64,000 nucleotides of DNA from Flavobacterium sp. MDT1-60 (GTDB taxonomy: Bacteria > Bacteroidota > Bacteroidia > Flavobacteriales > Flavobacteriaceae). Under the pieces are notes generated by a model. The model did not search any database. It had not been told where the DNA came from and worked only from the letters and a program-made list of their open reading frames with translations. Shown here piece by piece: positions 8,905 to 18,329 of the stretch; position 1 is the stretch's first letter; the number at the start of each line of letters is the position of its first letter. Position numbers and translations under genes: made by a program. The stretch spans positions 248,001 to 312,000 of the forward strand of contig NZ_CP062159.1 in the NCBI RefSeq assembly GCF_014844035.1, read 5' to 3'.

Positions 8905-11900
8905 TTAATTCAGCTTAAAGTTGACCTGGAGTTTTTCTAATTCCTGTAATAATTCAGTAGAAATTCTTACTTTTAATCTTCTGCTTGGCATTGTTAATTT
9001 AGTAACTACCTTTATTTCTTCGACCTCTTTTACTTCCTGAATTTTGGTTTCTCCTAATGGAGAATCAACATCTTCATTTTCATCCACAAAAACAGCGTCT
9101 TCAGTTTCTTCAAAATCGGTATTGGTTTCAACCGCAACCAAACGTTTTATGTTTTCTAATTCCATGATCTCAAAAGTCACCGTATTATCTCCTTTATAAG
9201 CATTGAATAAATGACTCAGTGTATGAATAAAATCAGTTTGCAAATCTTTAATATTCAATAACAAGATTAACTTTTTGGCAAAAACCTCTAATATATCCTG
9301 TAGTTGTCTAACCTCAACAAACTGTAATCTTGGTTCTGACTTTTTCCCTGTATCGTGATTAACCCATCCGTCCTTTATTAAAACTTTCAGGTAAGCAAAA
9401 TTATTCTGAATCAGGAAATGCCTGAACTTTAAATATTCTTCCCCAAAAATCTTAAACTCATAACTTTCATCATAGCCTTCTAAATTGAACACTGCCCAGC
9501 CTTTTCCATTTTTAGCCACTCGATGCTGCACGTTATTAATAATTCCGGCAAAATTTAGATTTTTACCTACATAAAGTTCCATACTTTTCAACGCTTCCAA
9601 TCTGGCATTACAGAAGTATTTCATTTCAAATCTAAAATCATCCAAAGGATGTCCGGAAATATAAATCCCGACAACTTCTTTTTCTTTGGCTAGTTTTTCC
9701 ATTGTACTCCAGTCTTCACACGGAGGTACAACTGGTTCTGCAATCTGAACTTCACTTGCTTCACCAAATAAGCTTACCTGTGATGAATTCTCGTTCTCCT
9801 GAAACTTGGATCCATAGCGTATCGCCTTTTCATAAAATGTAATTCCGTCACCATCATCATGAAAATATTGCGCTCTTGTTGTTCCTTCAAAAGAATCAAA
9901 GCCTCCTGCAAGTGCTAAGTTTTCAATCGCTTTTTTATTGGCAGCGCGCAAATCAATTCGTTTGGCTAAATCAAAAATTGATTTATATCTGCCGTCTTTT
10001 CTGTTTTCTACAATTGTTGCTACAGCTCCGGAACCTACACCTTTAATCGCTCCCATTCCGAAACGGACAGCGTAACTATCATTTACGGTAAACTTATAAT
10101 ACGACTCATTCACATCCGGACCTAAAACCTGCAATCCCATACGCTTACATTCTTCCATGAAAAACGAAACCTGTTTGATATCGTTCATATTATTTGAAAG
10201 TACCGCCGCCATATATTCCGCAGGATAATGCGCTTTTAAGTAAGCTGTTTGGTAAGCGATCCAGGCATAACAAGTCGAGTGCGATTTGTTGAAGGCGTAA
10301 CTCGCAAAAGCCTCCCAGTCTTTCCAGATTTTCTCTAAAATTTTGGCATCGTGACCTTTTAGGGCAGCCTGTTCAACAAATTTCGGTTTCATTTTATCCA
10401 GAACGTCCTTTTGTTTTTTACCCATCGCTTTACGCAAAACGTCGGCCTCACCTTTTGTAAAACCTGCCAGCGATTGTGACAAAAGCATTACCTGTTCCTG
10501 GTAAACCGTAATTCCGTACGTTTCTCCTAAATATTCTTCACACGCATCTAAATCGTATTTGATTTCCTCTTCTCCATTTTTTCTTCGAACGAAAGATGGA
10601 ATATATTCTAAAGGTCCCGGACGATACAAGGCGTTCATGGCAATTAAATCTCCAAAAACCGTTGGCTTCAGATCTTTCATGTATTTCTGCATTCCGGGTG
10701 ACTCGTATTGGAAGATTCCAACCGTTTCTCCCCTTTGGAAAAGTGCATACGTTTCAACATCATCAATCGGGAAAGTATCCGGATCCAAATCAATTCCGGT
10801 TCTGTATTTTACCAGTTTGACCGTATCTTTTATTAAGGTAAGGGTCTTTAGACCCAGGAAGTCCATTTTTAGTAATCCCGCACTTTCTGCAACCGAGTTA
10901 TCAAACTGCGTTACATATAAATCAGAATCTTTTGCTGTGGTAACCGGAACGAAATTCGTAATATCCGATGGCGTAATAATTACACCACAGGCGTGAATTC
11001 CTGTATTTCGCATCGAACCTTCCAGAATTTTTGCTTGTTGAATTGTTTCTCCAGCCAAATCATCTTCGTTGGCAATGGCGATCAATTCTTTTACATTCTC
11101 GAATTCATCAGAACGAAGCGCTTTTTTAACTTCATCTTCGTTTTCAGAAATAAAACGCGCCAAATTCCATTTTGATGGCATCATTGCCGGAATAAGTTTT
11201 GCTATTCTGTCGGCTTCAAATAAAGGTAAATCCAATACACGCGCTGTATCACGAATCGCAGATTTGGTTGCCATTTTACCATAAGTGATAATTTGTGCCA
11301 CCTGATTTTTTCCGTATTTATTGATTACATAATCCATAACACGACCACGGCCTTCATCATCAAAATCGATATCAATATCGGGCATGGATACACGATCCGG
11401 ATTTAGGAAACGCTCAAAAAGCAAATCGTACTTAATCGGGTCGATATTCGTAATTCCTAAACAGTACGCCACTGCAGAACCAGCTGCAGAACCACGGCCC
11501 GGACCTACCGAAACGTCCATATTTCTGGCTTCGGCGATGAAATCCTGAACGATCAAAAAGTAACCCGGATATCCGGAATTTGAAATCGTTAATAACTCAA
11601 AATCCAAACGTTCCTGAATCGATTCTGTAATTTCACCATATCTCTTTTTTGCACCCACCATGGTAAGGTGTCGCAAATATTTATTTTCACCTCTTACACC
11701 ACCATCAGCTTCATCTTCGGGAACAATAAATTCTTCCGGAATATCAAATTTTGGAAGCAATACATCACGATAAAGCGAATAACCTTCAACTTTATCAATA
11801 ATTTCCTGAATATTGATAATGGCTTCCGGCAAATCGGCAAAGAGTTTTTTCATCTCTTCTTCCGACTTGTAATAATATTCCTGATTTGGTAATCCGTAAC

Positions 11901-13443
11901 GGTAACCCCGGCCACGACCAATTGGCGTTGCTTGTTTTTCTCCGTCTTTTACACACAATAAAATATCGTGCGCATTGGCATCTTCCTTATTTAAATAGTA
12001 AGTATTATTGGTCGCAATTAATTTGACATTGTGTTTCTGAGAAAATTCAATCAGGGTTTTGTTTACACGATTTTCATCTTCCTGATTGTGGCGCATGACT
12101 TCCAGATAAAAGTCATCTCCAAATTGTTCTTTCCACCAAATCAAAGCTTCTTCGGCTTGGTTTTCACCGATATTCAGAATTTTACTTTGGATTTCTCCAT
12201 ATAAATTCCCGGACAAAACCATAATATCTTCTTTGTATTTTTCGATGATATTTCGATCAATTCTCGGAACATAATAAAAACCTTCGGTAAAAGCGATCGA
12301 TGACATTTTTGCCAGATTGTGATAACCATTTTTATTTTTGGCTAATAGCACAACCTGATTTCCGTTGTCTTTTTTACTTTTATCTAAGTGATTCTCACAA
12401 ACATTAAATTCGCAACCTACAATTGGTTTTATTTCGGTTTCTGTAGGCTCCTCTCCAGCTTCAACCAAAGCCTTATTTTTTCCGGATGCTGCTTTATTGT
12501 GGTTCATAACAGCGCTCACAAAATGGAAAGCCCCCATCATATTTCCTGTATCGGTCATTGCAACGGCCGGCATTCCGTTTTTGGCTGTAGCAGCCACAAT
12601 ATTTCCAATTCCGATAGTCGATTGAAGAACCGAAAACTGCGTATGATTATGCAAATGCGCATATTTTGCCGCTTTAAAATCGGCTCTGTCTGACTCTGAA
12701 ACCGTAGTTTGTTTGTCATCAGATTGTAACGCTTTTATTTGCTCCCTGATTTTATCAGAAGCCGCTTTTAAATTGATGTGTTTTAATCCGATTAACGGAA
12801 ATTCCTGTGGATTTCTATCCTGAAATTCCTTGAAATAATCCTTCGGAACATCTAACTCTTCTTTGGTAAAAACCTCTCTTCTGATTAACTCTAAAAAACA
12901 ACGCGTAGTTGCCTCAACATCGGCAGTTGCGTTGTGCGCTTCCGCGAAAGGTTTATTAAAAAGATAACTGTGTAATTCGGTTAAGGTTGGCAGTTTGAAT
13001 CTTCCTCCACGACCTCCGGGAAGTTGTAGCAATGAAGCCGTAACTTCGGTACAGGTATCCAAAACCGGCATCGTACTCATGGGAGAATCCACGCCCATTC
13101 TATGGAATTCAGCTCCCATAATGTTAACGTCGAAACCTAAATTCTGTCCAACAATAAATTTGGTTTTGCTTAAAGCGATATTGAATTTCTCTAAAACTTC
13201 AGAAAGCGAAATTCCATCGGCTTCAGCCAATTCGGTCGAAATACCGTGAATACGTTCGGCATCATACGGAATATTAAATCCGTCCGGCTTTACCAAATAA
13301 TCCTGATGTTCGATAAGTTGCCCCATTTCATCATGCAGCTGCCATGCGATCTGGATACAGCGAGGCCAGTTATCAGAATCGGTTATTGGAGCATCCCAGC
13401 GTTTTGGTAATCCGGTTGTTTCGGTATCGAATATTAAATACAT
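8905..13443 (-). CDS. dnaE: DNA polymerase III alpha subunit with fused 3'-5' exonuclease
   Basis: 1512 residues, about 350 longer than the E. coli subunit. Residues 1-200 form a DnaQ-like DEDDh exonuclease (FDTETTGLP at 5-13; HNATADVEATTRCFLEL). A PHP domain follows (HLHNHTQFSVL near 262), then the polymerase III palm with the catalytic carboxylates PDIDIDFDD (about 686-697). The C-terminal part has helix-hairpin-helix and OB-type domains (LNFAGIINNVQHRV). It is the main replicative polymerase, and proofreading can be built into the same chain. I know this domain order from other flavobacterial DnaE proteins. Confidence 0.96.
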   Translation of the reverse strand: MYLIFDTETTGLPKRWDAPITDSDNWPRCIQIAWQLHDEMGQLIEHQDYLVKPDGFNIPYDAERIHGISTELAEADGISLSEVLEKFNIALSKTKFIVGQNLGFDVNIMGAEFHRMGVDSPMSTMPVLDTCTEVTASLLQLPGGRGGRFKLPTLTELHSYLFNKPFAEAHNATADVEATTRCFLELIRREVFTKEELDVPKDYFKEFQDRNPQEFPLIGLKHINLKAASDKIREQIKALQSDDKQTTVSESDRADFKAAKYAHLHNHTQFSVLQSTIGIGNIVAATAKNGMPAVAMTDTGNMMGAFHFVSAVMNHNKAASGKNKALVEAGEEPTETEIKPIVGCEFNVCENHLDKSKKDNGNQVVLLAKNKNGYHNLAKMSSIAFTEGFYYVPRIDRNIIEKYKEDIMVLSGNLYGEIQSKILNIGENQAEEALIWWKEQFGDDFYLEVMRHNQEDENRVNKTLIEFSQKHNVKLIATNNTYYLNKEDANAHDILLCVKDGEKQATPIGRGRGYRYGLPNQEYYYKSEEEMKKLFADLPEAIINIQEIIDKVEGYSLYRDVLLPKFDIPEEFIVPEDEADGGVRGENKYLRHLTMVGAKKRYGEITESIQERLDFELLTISNSGYPGYFLIVQDFIAEARNMDVSVGPGRGSAAGSAVAYCLGITNIDPIKYDLLFERFLNPDRVSMPDIDIDFDDEGRGRVMDYVINKYGKNQVAQIITYGKMATKSAIRDTARVLDLPLFEADRIAKLIPAMMPSKWNLARFISENEDEVKKALRSDEFENVKELIAIANEDDLAGETIQQAKILEGSMRNTGIHACGVIITPSDITNFVPVTTAKDSDLYVTQFDNSVAESAGLLKMDFLGLKTLTLIKDTVKLVKYRTGIDLDPDTFPIDDVETYALFQRGETVGIFQYESPGMQKYMKDLKPTVFGDLIAMNALYRPGPLEYIPSFVRRKNGEEEIKYDLDACEEYLGETYGITVYQEQVMLLSQSLAGFTKGEADVLRKAMGKKQKDVLDKMKPKFVEQAALKGHDAKILEKIWKDWEAFASYAFNKSHSTCYAWIAYQTAYLKAHYPAEYMAAVLSNNMNDIKQVSFFMEECKRMGLQVLGPDVNESYYKFTVNDSYAVRFGMGAIKGVGSGAVATIVENRKDGRYKSIFDLAKRIDLRAANKKAIENLALAGGFDSFEGTTRAQYFHDDGDGITFYEKAIRYGSKFQENENSSQVSLFGEASEVQIAEPVVPPCEDWSTMEKLAKEKEVVGIYISGHPLDDFRFEMKYFCNARLEALKSMELYVGKNLNFAGIINNVQHRVAKNGKGWAVFNLEGYDESYEFKIFGEEYLKFRHFLIQNNFAYLKVLIKDGWVNHDTGKKSEPRLQFVEVRQLQDILEVFAKKLILLLNIKDLQTDFIHTLSHLFNAYKGDNTVTFEIMELENIKRLVAVETNTDFEETEDAVFVDENEDVDSPLGETKIQEVKEVEEIKVVTKLTMPSRRLKVRISTELLQELEKLQVNFKLN

Positions 13444-13551
13444 AAGTTTTGTAAAAAGACAATTTTATAAATTCCAAATTCCAATTCTTACCATTGTAAA
13501 TCATTGATTATATGGACTATGAAAAACGATATGTAAAATATGGAGGAAGTC

Positions 13552-13559
13552 CAAATTTA
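13552..13559 (-). promoter_or_regulatory. -7 element TAAATTTG, probable dnaE promoter
   Basis: An exact TAnnTTTG match on the minus strand about 110 bases before the dnaE start. The -33 element is not clear. Confidence 0.4.
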
Positions 13560-13650
13560 CGCTTTTTTTTGGCTTCAGGAAATAAAGAATTAAACAAAAA
13601 GTATTAATCAAAATCATCATTAGAAACTGTTAAAAACCAATAAAAATGAT

Positions 13651-13688
13651 AAAAATTCGATTATTTGACACTAAAAAATTCGATTATT
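13651..13688 (+). promoter_or_regulatory. Direct repeat, candidate regulator site
   Basis: The 15-mer AAAAATTCGATTATT occurs at 13651-13665 and again at 13674-13688, a 23-base (about two-turn) spacing. AraC-type regulators usually bind direct repeats with such spacing, and an AraC-type gene lies downstream. Confidence 0.35.
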
Positions 13689-13775
13689 CATTTTGGATAC
13701 TCATCGCGCCAAAATGAACACTTTTAAACTGGACTCTATTCTGAACTTTGCCTTATCAAATTAAAACAAATTATC

Positions 13776-14579
13776 ATGAAAACAATTTTTATCACAGGCG
13801 CTTCTTCCGGATTAGGAAAAGCAACGGCAAAATTATTCCACAAACAAGGATGGAATGTAATCGCAACAATGAGAAATCCTGAAAAGGAAACAGAACTTTC
13901 TAATTTAAAAAACGTAACACTTTTACCACTGGATGTTACCAATTATGACCAAATACAAAACACAGTTCAAAAAGCTCTTGACTTGGGCGATATTGATGTT
14001 GTTTTTAACAACGCAGGATATGGCCTGATTGGTCCTTTGGAAAGCCTTACTGATGATCAGATCACCAAACAACTTAACACCAACTTATTAGGAGTAATTC
14101 GTGTTACAAATGCTTTTATTCCGTATTTCAGAGAAAGAAAAAGCGGATTGTTTATCTCAACTACGTCTATTGGCGGCTTAATTTCTTTTCCTTTAGGTTC
14201 TGTATATCACGCAACAAAATGGGGACTTGAAGGCTGGAGCGAAAGTATGGCTTACGAATTAAATCCGTTTGGAGTAAACATTAAAACAGTTTCTCCGGGC
14301 GGTATCAAAACAGAATTCCTGCACGGCTCGCTTGATACAGGAGTTAAACCTGAATATGAAGCCATGGCAAACAAAATGTTTGAGAATGTAGATGTAATGT
14401 TTGAAATGGCATCTACTGCGGAACAAATTGCCGATGTTGTATTTGAAGCAGCTACGGATGGAAAAAACAAACTTAGATATGTGGCCGGAGAAGATGCCAA
14501 AGCACTTTACAAACAAAGACTGGAACAAGGAGATGAAGTTTTTCGTGCTGCTTTTGGGAAACAATTTTTAGGAGCATAA
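13776..14579 (+). CDS. Short-chain dehydrogenase/reductase
   Basis: 267 residues, the classical SDR length. Visible motifs: cofactor loop TGASSGLGKA (6-15), NNAGYG, catalytic Ser in STTSIGG, and YHATK with the catalytic Tyr and Lys. A basic residue after the first strand is not obvious, so NAD or NADP use is open. It acts in the cytoplasm on an unknown carbonyl or alcohol. The AraC-type regulator gene 80 bases downstream on the same strand is the likely controller. Confidence 0.92.
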   Translation: MKTIFITGASSGLGKATAKLFHKQGWNVIATMRNPEKETELSNLKNVTLLPLDVTNYDQIQNTVQKALDLGDIDVVFNNAGYGLIGPLESLTDDQITKQLNTNLLGVIRVTNAFIPYFRERKSGLFISTTSIGGLISFPLGSVYHATKWGLEGWSESMAYELNPFGVNIKTVSPGGIKTEFLHGSLDTGVKPEYEAMANKMFENVDVMFEMASTAEQIADVVFEAATDGKNKLRYVAGEDAKALYKQRLEQGDEVFRAAFGKQFLGA

Positions 14580-14659
14580 TTCATTTATTCCTAACCGATA
14601 CCGTTCAGATTTTGATATGCTGCGCGGTATTGGTTTTTGATTTTTTATACCTTTATATC

Positions 14660-15580
14660 ATGGAAAAGAAAAACAACAATCCGTCGAGACTTTCTTCTAT
14701 ATCGCAATTTCATAGTTTATTTCGGTTACCAAAACCGCTTCACCCTATGATTAGCTTGGTTGATAATACCAAACTGGTTATAAATGCCGAATTGACAAAT
14801 AACGCTTTCCTACTTGATTTCTATAAAATATCTTATAAATATTCGACCAACGGAAAAATGGGTTATGGTCAGGGTTATTATGATTTTAACGAAGGCGGAT
14901 TAATGTTTACTTCACCCAATCAGTTGATTTTTACGGATAATGAAGAGAGAACCGAATACCATGGGTTTACGCTGTTTTTCCATCCCGACTTTATTAGAAA
15001 TTATCCTTTGGGGAAAAACATCAAAAAATATGGTTTCTTCTCCTATGATACCAATGAAGCACTGCATCTTTCTGACAGCGAAAAAACAACTATTATAGGA
15101 TTATTAACCAGTATTGATAATGAACTTCATACTGCTATAGACGAAATGAGCCAGGACGTAATCGTTTCCTATATCGACGTTCTACTTAATTATAGCAATC
15201 GTTTTTACAAACGTCAATTCATTACACGAAAAACAATCAGCAGCGATTTATTGCTTAAAGTAGAAGAAACACTTGACAATTATTTGAATAATGCCGAAAC
15301 CTTAAAAAGAGGATTGCCTACAGTAGATTTTCTTGCTTCCCAAATTAATGTTTCCACACATTACCTCAGTGACATGCTTCGGAATTTAACCGGACAAAAT
15401 ACGCAACAACACATTCATTCAAAATTGATTGAAAAATCTAAAGACTTCCTGATTTCTACTAATCTTTCCGTAGCAGAAATAGCCTATCAACTTGGTTTTG
15501 AATATCCTCAGTCTTTCAGTAAACTATTCAAAAAGAAAACCAGCCTGACACCATTAGAGTTTAAAAATTCACTGAATTAG
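14660..15580 (+). CDS. AraC-family transcriptional regulator
   Basis: 306 residues from the ATG at 14660; the in-frame start at 14612 would add an untypical hydrophobic stretch. The N-terminal part is a cupin-like sensing domain. The C-terminal 100 residues carry the double helix-turn-helix (VDFLASQINVSTHYLSDML, then LSVAEIAYQLGFEYPQSFSK and LFKKKTSLTPLEFK). Probably regulates the dehydrogenase upstream. Confidence 0.88.
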   Translation: MEKKNNNPSRLSSISQFHSLFRLPKPLHPMISLVDNTKLVINAELTNNAFLLDFYKISYKYSTNGKMGYGQGYYDFNEGGLMFTSPNQLIFTDNEERTEYHGFTLFFHPDFIRNYPLGKNIKKYGFFSYDTNEALHLSDSEKTTIIGLLTSIDNELHTAIDEMSQDVIVSYIDVLLNYSNRFYKRQFITRKTISSDLLLKVEETLDNYLNNAETLKRGLPTVDFLASQINVSTHYLSDMLRNLTGQNTQQHIHSKLIEKSKDFLISTNLSVAEIAYQLGFEYPQSFSKLFKKKTSLTPLEFKNSLN

Positions 15581-16104
15581 TTTTTGAATAAATTCTCACC
15601 ATATTCCAACTCAATTTTTCTCTTAAAATTCATAAATTTTCATAAAAATGCACTTCTTGGATGTCGTAGTATTTGAATTTAAATTGAACTTACCAATATC
15701 CATTCTAAATTGATTTTTTACCCTTTAAAATGATATTAATTGATAACTTCTTAAATTACTTCAAAGAATCAAAAACTAACAATTATTACTATTTTCATTC
15801 ATTTTGTTACATTTTTTTAAATGAAAACCGGTATTTTATAGTGATTTTGAGATAAATTTGCAAACTATTAAAATTAATAGCAAACCAGTCAAAATTAATC
15901 TGAAAAAAGAAAACAAAAGCGATTTATCATTCATTTTCCGACCAAAATTAAACGTATAAATTACGAATAGCAATTTGTATTTAGTTTGGGTATCGTATAT
16001 AATGAAATATTGAAATTGACCACTTTGTATCTTTTTTTACTTTTGTTTTGCTATTATCAGAAAATCGCTGTGATTATAGAAATTACAATTAAAAAAAATA
16101 AAAA
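15581..16104 (+). promoter_or_regulatory. Leader region of the leu/cimA cluster
   Basis: 524 bases without a convincing gene. There are two exact TAnnTTTG elements, at 15853-15860 and 16038-16045; the second has AATTG 19 bases upstream (16015-16018). A palindrome CTATTAA-AA-TTAATAG (15865-15880) overlaps the expected start from the first. A 21-codon frame at 15648-15713 is rich in Leu, Ile and Val, but it lies upstream of both promoters. Confidence 0.5.
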
Positions 16105-17499
16105 ATGAGTAAGACATTATTTGACAAAGTATGGGATTCACATGTAGTGCGTAAAATTGAAGATGGACCAGATGTGTTTTTTATTGACCGTCATTTCATT
16201 CATGAAGTTACGAGTCCTGTTGCTTTTTTAGGATTAAAAGCCAGAGGCGTTAAGGTTCTTTACCCAGAGCGTACTTTTGCAACTGCAGATCACAATACAC
16301 CAACCATAAACCAACATTTACCAGTTGAAGATGCACTATCTGCAAATCAGCTTAAAGCACTTGAAGATAATGCTGCCGAATACGGAATTTCACACTGGGG
16401 ATTAGGTCACATTAAAAATGGAATTGTACACGTAGTTGGTCCTGAAAACGGAATTACTTTGCCAGGTGCTACTATTGTTTGTGGAGATTCACACACTTCT
16501 ACTCACGGTGCTTTTGGAGCTATTGCTTTTGGTATTGGAACTTCTGAGGTGGAGATGGTGCTTTCTACACAATGTATTATGCAGCCAAAACCAAAGAAAA
16601 TGCGTATCAACGTAAATGGTCAATTGAGTAAAGGTGTTGGTCCAAAAGACGTTGCACTTTATATTATTGCGCAATTAACTACTTCTGGAGGAACTGGATA
16701 TTTTGTTGAATACGCCGGAGATGTTTTCGAAAACATGACTATGGAAGGTCGTATGACCGTTTGTAACCTAAGTATCGAAATGGGTGCTCGTGGTGGTATG
16801 ATCGCTCCTGACCAAAAAACTTTTGATTTCCTTGAAGGAAGATTATATGCTCCAAAAGGCGAGGCTTGGGATAAAGCGGTTGCGTATTGGAAAACTCTAA
16901 AAACAGATGCTGACGCAGTTTTTGATGCTGAATTAAACATTAACGCTTCAGATATTGAACCAATGATTACTTACGGTACTAACCCTGGAATGGGAATTGG
17001 TATCTCAAAACATATTCCGAATGCCAACCAAGTTGAAGGTGGTGAGGAAACTTATAAAAAATCCCTTGCTTACATGGGCTTCCAGGAAGATGATGTGATG
17101 ATTGGAAAACCAATTGATTATGTATTCTTAGGAAGTTGTACAAATGGCCGTATTGAAGATTTTAGAGCTTTCGCTGAAATTGTAAAAGGAAGAAAAAAAG
17201 CAGAGAATGTTACCGCCTGGTTAGTTCCGGGTTCTCACGTTGTTGAAGCTCAAATTAAAGAAGAAGGTATTTTAGATATTTTAACTGAAGCTGGTTTCGT
17301 ATTACGTCAACCGGGATGTTCAGCATGTTTAGCAATGAACGACGATAAAGTTCCTGCTGGAAAATATGCTGTGAGTACATCAAACAGAAACTTTGAAGGT
17401 CGTCAGGGTCCTGGTTCAAGAACATTATTAGCAAGTCCAATTATGGCTGCCGCTGCTGCTGTTACCGGAAAACTAACAGACCCTAGAGAGCTTTTTTAA
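16105..17499 (+). CDS. leuC: 3-isopropylmalate dehydratase, large subunit
   Basis: 464 residues, the usual LeuC length. It isomerises 2-isopropylmalate to 3-isopropylmalate with LeuD, and in the citramalate pathway also converts (R)-citramalate to erythro-3-methylmalate. The three [4Fe-4S] cysteines are present: Cys345 in GSCTNGR, Cys405 and Cys408 in [11 protein letters not shown]. It is the first gene of leuC-leuD-cimA-leuB. Confidence 0.97.
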   Translation: MSKTLFDKVWDSHVVRKIEDGPDVFFIDRHFIHEVTSPVAFLGLKARGVKVLYPERTFATADHNTPTINQHLPVEDALSANQLKALEDNAAEYGISHWGLGHIKNGIVHVVGPENGITLPGATIVCGDSHTSTHGAFGAIAFGIGTSEVEMVLSTQCIMQPKPKKMRINVNGQLSKGVGPKDVALYIIAQLTTSGGTGYFVEYAGDVFENMTMEGRMTVCNLSIEMGARGGMIAPDQKTFDFLEGRLYAPKGEAWDKAVAYWKTLKTDADAVFDAELNINASDIEPMITYGTNPGMGIGISKHIPNANQVEGGEETYKKSLAYMGFQEDDVMIGKPIDYVFLGSCTNGRIEDFRAFAEIVKGRKKAENVTAWLVPGSHVVEAQIKEEGILDILTEAGFVLRQPGCSACLAMNDDKVPAGKYAVSTSNRNFEGRQGPGSRTLLASPIMAAAAAVTGKLTDPRELF

Positions 17500-17501
17500 A
17501 A

Positions 17502-17598
17502 AGCTTTACGCTATAAGCTATAGGCTTTAAGCAAAAAACACAATACATAATACTCCCTGTAGGAAAAGCCTAAGGCTTACAGCCTACAGCCTAAAGCA
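17502..17598. repeat. Inverted intergenic repeat between leuC and leuD
   Basis: GCTTTACGCTATAAGC...GGCTTTAAGC and its diverged inverted copy GCCTAAGGCTTACAGCC...CTAAAGC. A long hairpin inside the operon may stabilise mRNA segments. Confidence 0.6.
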
Positions 17599-17607
17599 AA
17601 AATCAAA

Positions 17608-18204
17608 ATGGCATACGATAAATTTAATATACTTACCAGCAGTGCAGTACCACTGCCAATTGAGAACGTAGATACAGATCAAATTATTCCGGCTCGTTTC
17701 TTAAAAGCTACAAAACGTGAAGGTTTTGGAGATAATCTTTTCAGAGACTGGAGATATAACGGAGATGATACTCCAAAAGCTGATTTCGTTTTAAACGATT
17801 CAACTTATAGTGGAAAAATCCTGGTTGGAGGAAAAAACTTCGGTTCAGGATCTTCAAGAGAACACGCTGCGTGGGCGGTTTACGATTACGGTTTTAGAGC
17901 TGTGGTTTCAAGTTTCTTTGCAGATATCTTCAAAGGAAATTGTTTGAATATTGGTGTTTTGCCAGTTCAGGTTAGCCCTGAATTTGCTGATACAATCTTT
18001 AAAGCAATCGAAGCTGATCCTAAGACAGAATTAGAAATCAACTTGCCAAACCAAACGATTACTTTATTGGCAACTGGCCAATCAGAATCTTTTGCAATTA
18101 ACGGATACAAAAAGAACAATATGATTAATGGCTTCGATGACATTGATTATTTACAAAATATTAAAGAAGATATTGTGGCTTTCGCCGATAAACTTCCTTA
18201 CTAA
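17608..18204 (+). CDS. leuD: 3-isopropylmalate dehydratase, small subunit
   Basis: 198 residues, normal length. It shows the swivelling-domain motifs [16 protein letters not shown] and [16 protein letters not shown], which bind substrate carboxylates. It works with LeuC in the cytoplasm. The gap to leuC is 108 bases and filled by a repeat. Confidence 0.97.
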   Translation: MAYDKFNILTSSAVPLPIENVDTDQIIPARFLKATKREGFGDNLFRDWRYNGDDTPKADFVLNDSTYSGKILVGGKNFGSGSSREHAAWAVYDYGFRAVVSSFFADIFKGNCLNIGVLPVQVSPEFADTIFKAIEADPKTELEINLPNQTITLLATGQSESFAINGYKKNNMINGFDDIDYLQNIKEDIVAFADKLPY

Positions 18205-18225
18205 CAAAATCTTGTTCAATCTATT

Positions 18226-18263
18226 AAACCCGACAGATTTTTTTGAAACCTGTCGGGTTTTTC
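18226..18263 (+). terminator. Rho-independent terminator inside the cluster
   Basis: AAACCCGACAG / CTGTCGGGTTT stem, 13-base loop, then T-rich. It lies between leuD and cimA, so cimA-leuB may depend on read-through or on another promoter. Confidence 0.75.
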
Positions 18264-18329
18264 TAAATTAAATGAAGGGAAAAATATTAATACACCTATA
18301 ATTCAATTAAAGAAATATAGAAAATCAAT

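Larger units (their letters stand above)
13444..13775. other. Divergent intergenic region dnaE / dehydrogenase
   Basis: 332 bases without a gene. It holds a solo AAATTCCAAATTCCAA repeat (near 13469), the probable dnaE -7 element, and a direct repeat upstream of the dehydrogenase gene. Confidence 0.6.

Noticed and set aside
10559..10996. 145-codon frame opposite dnaE
   Set aside because: Antisense shadow of a highly conserved polymerase region.
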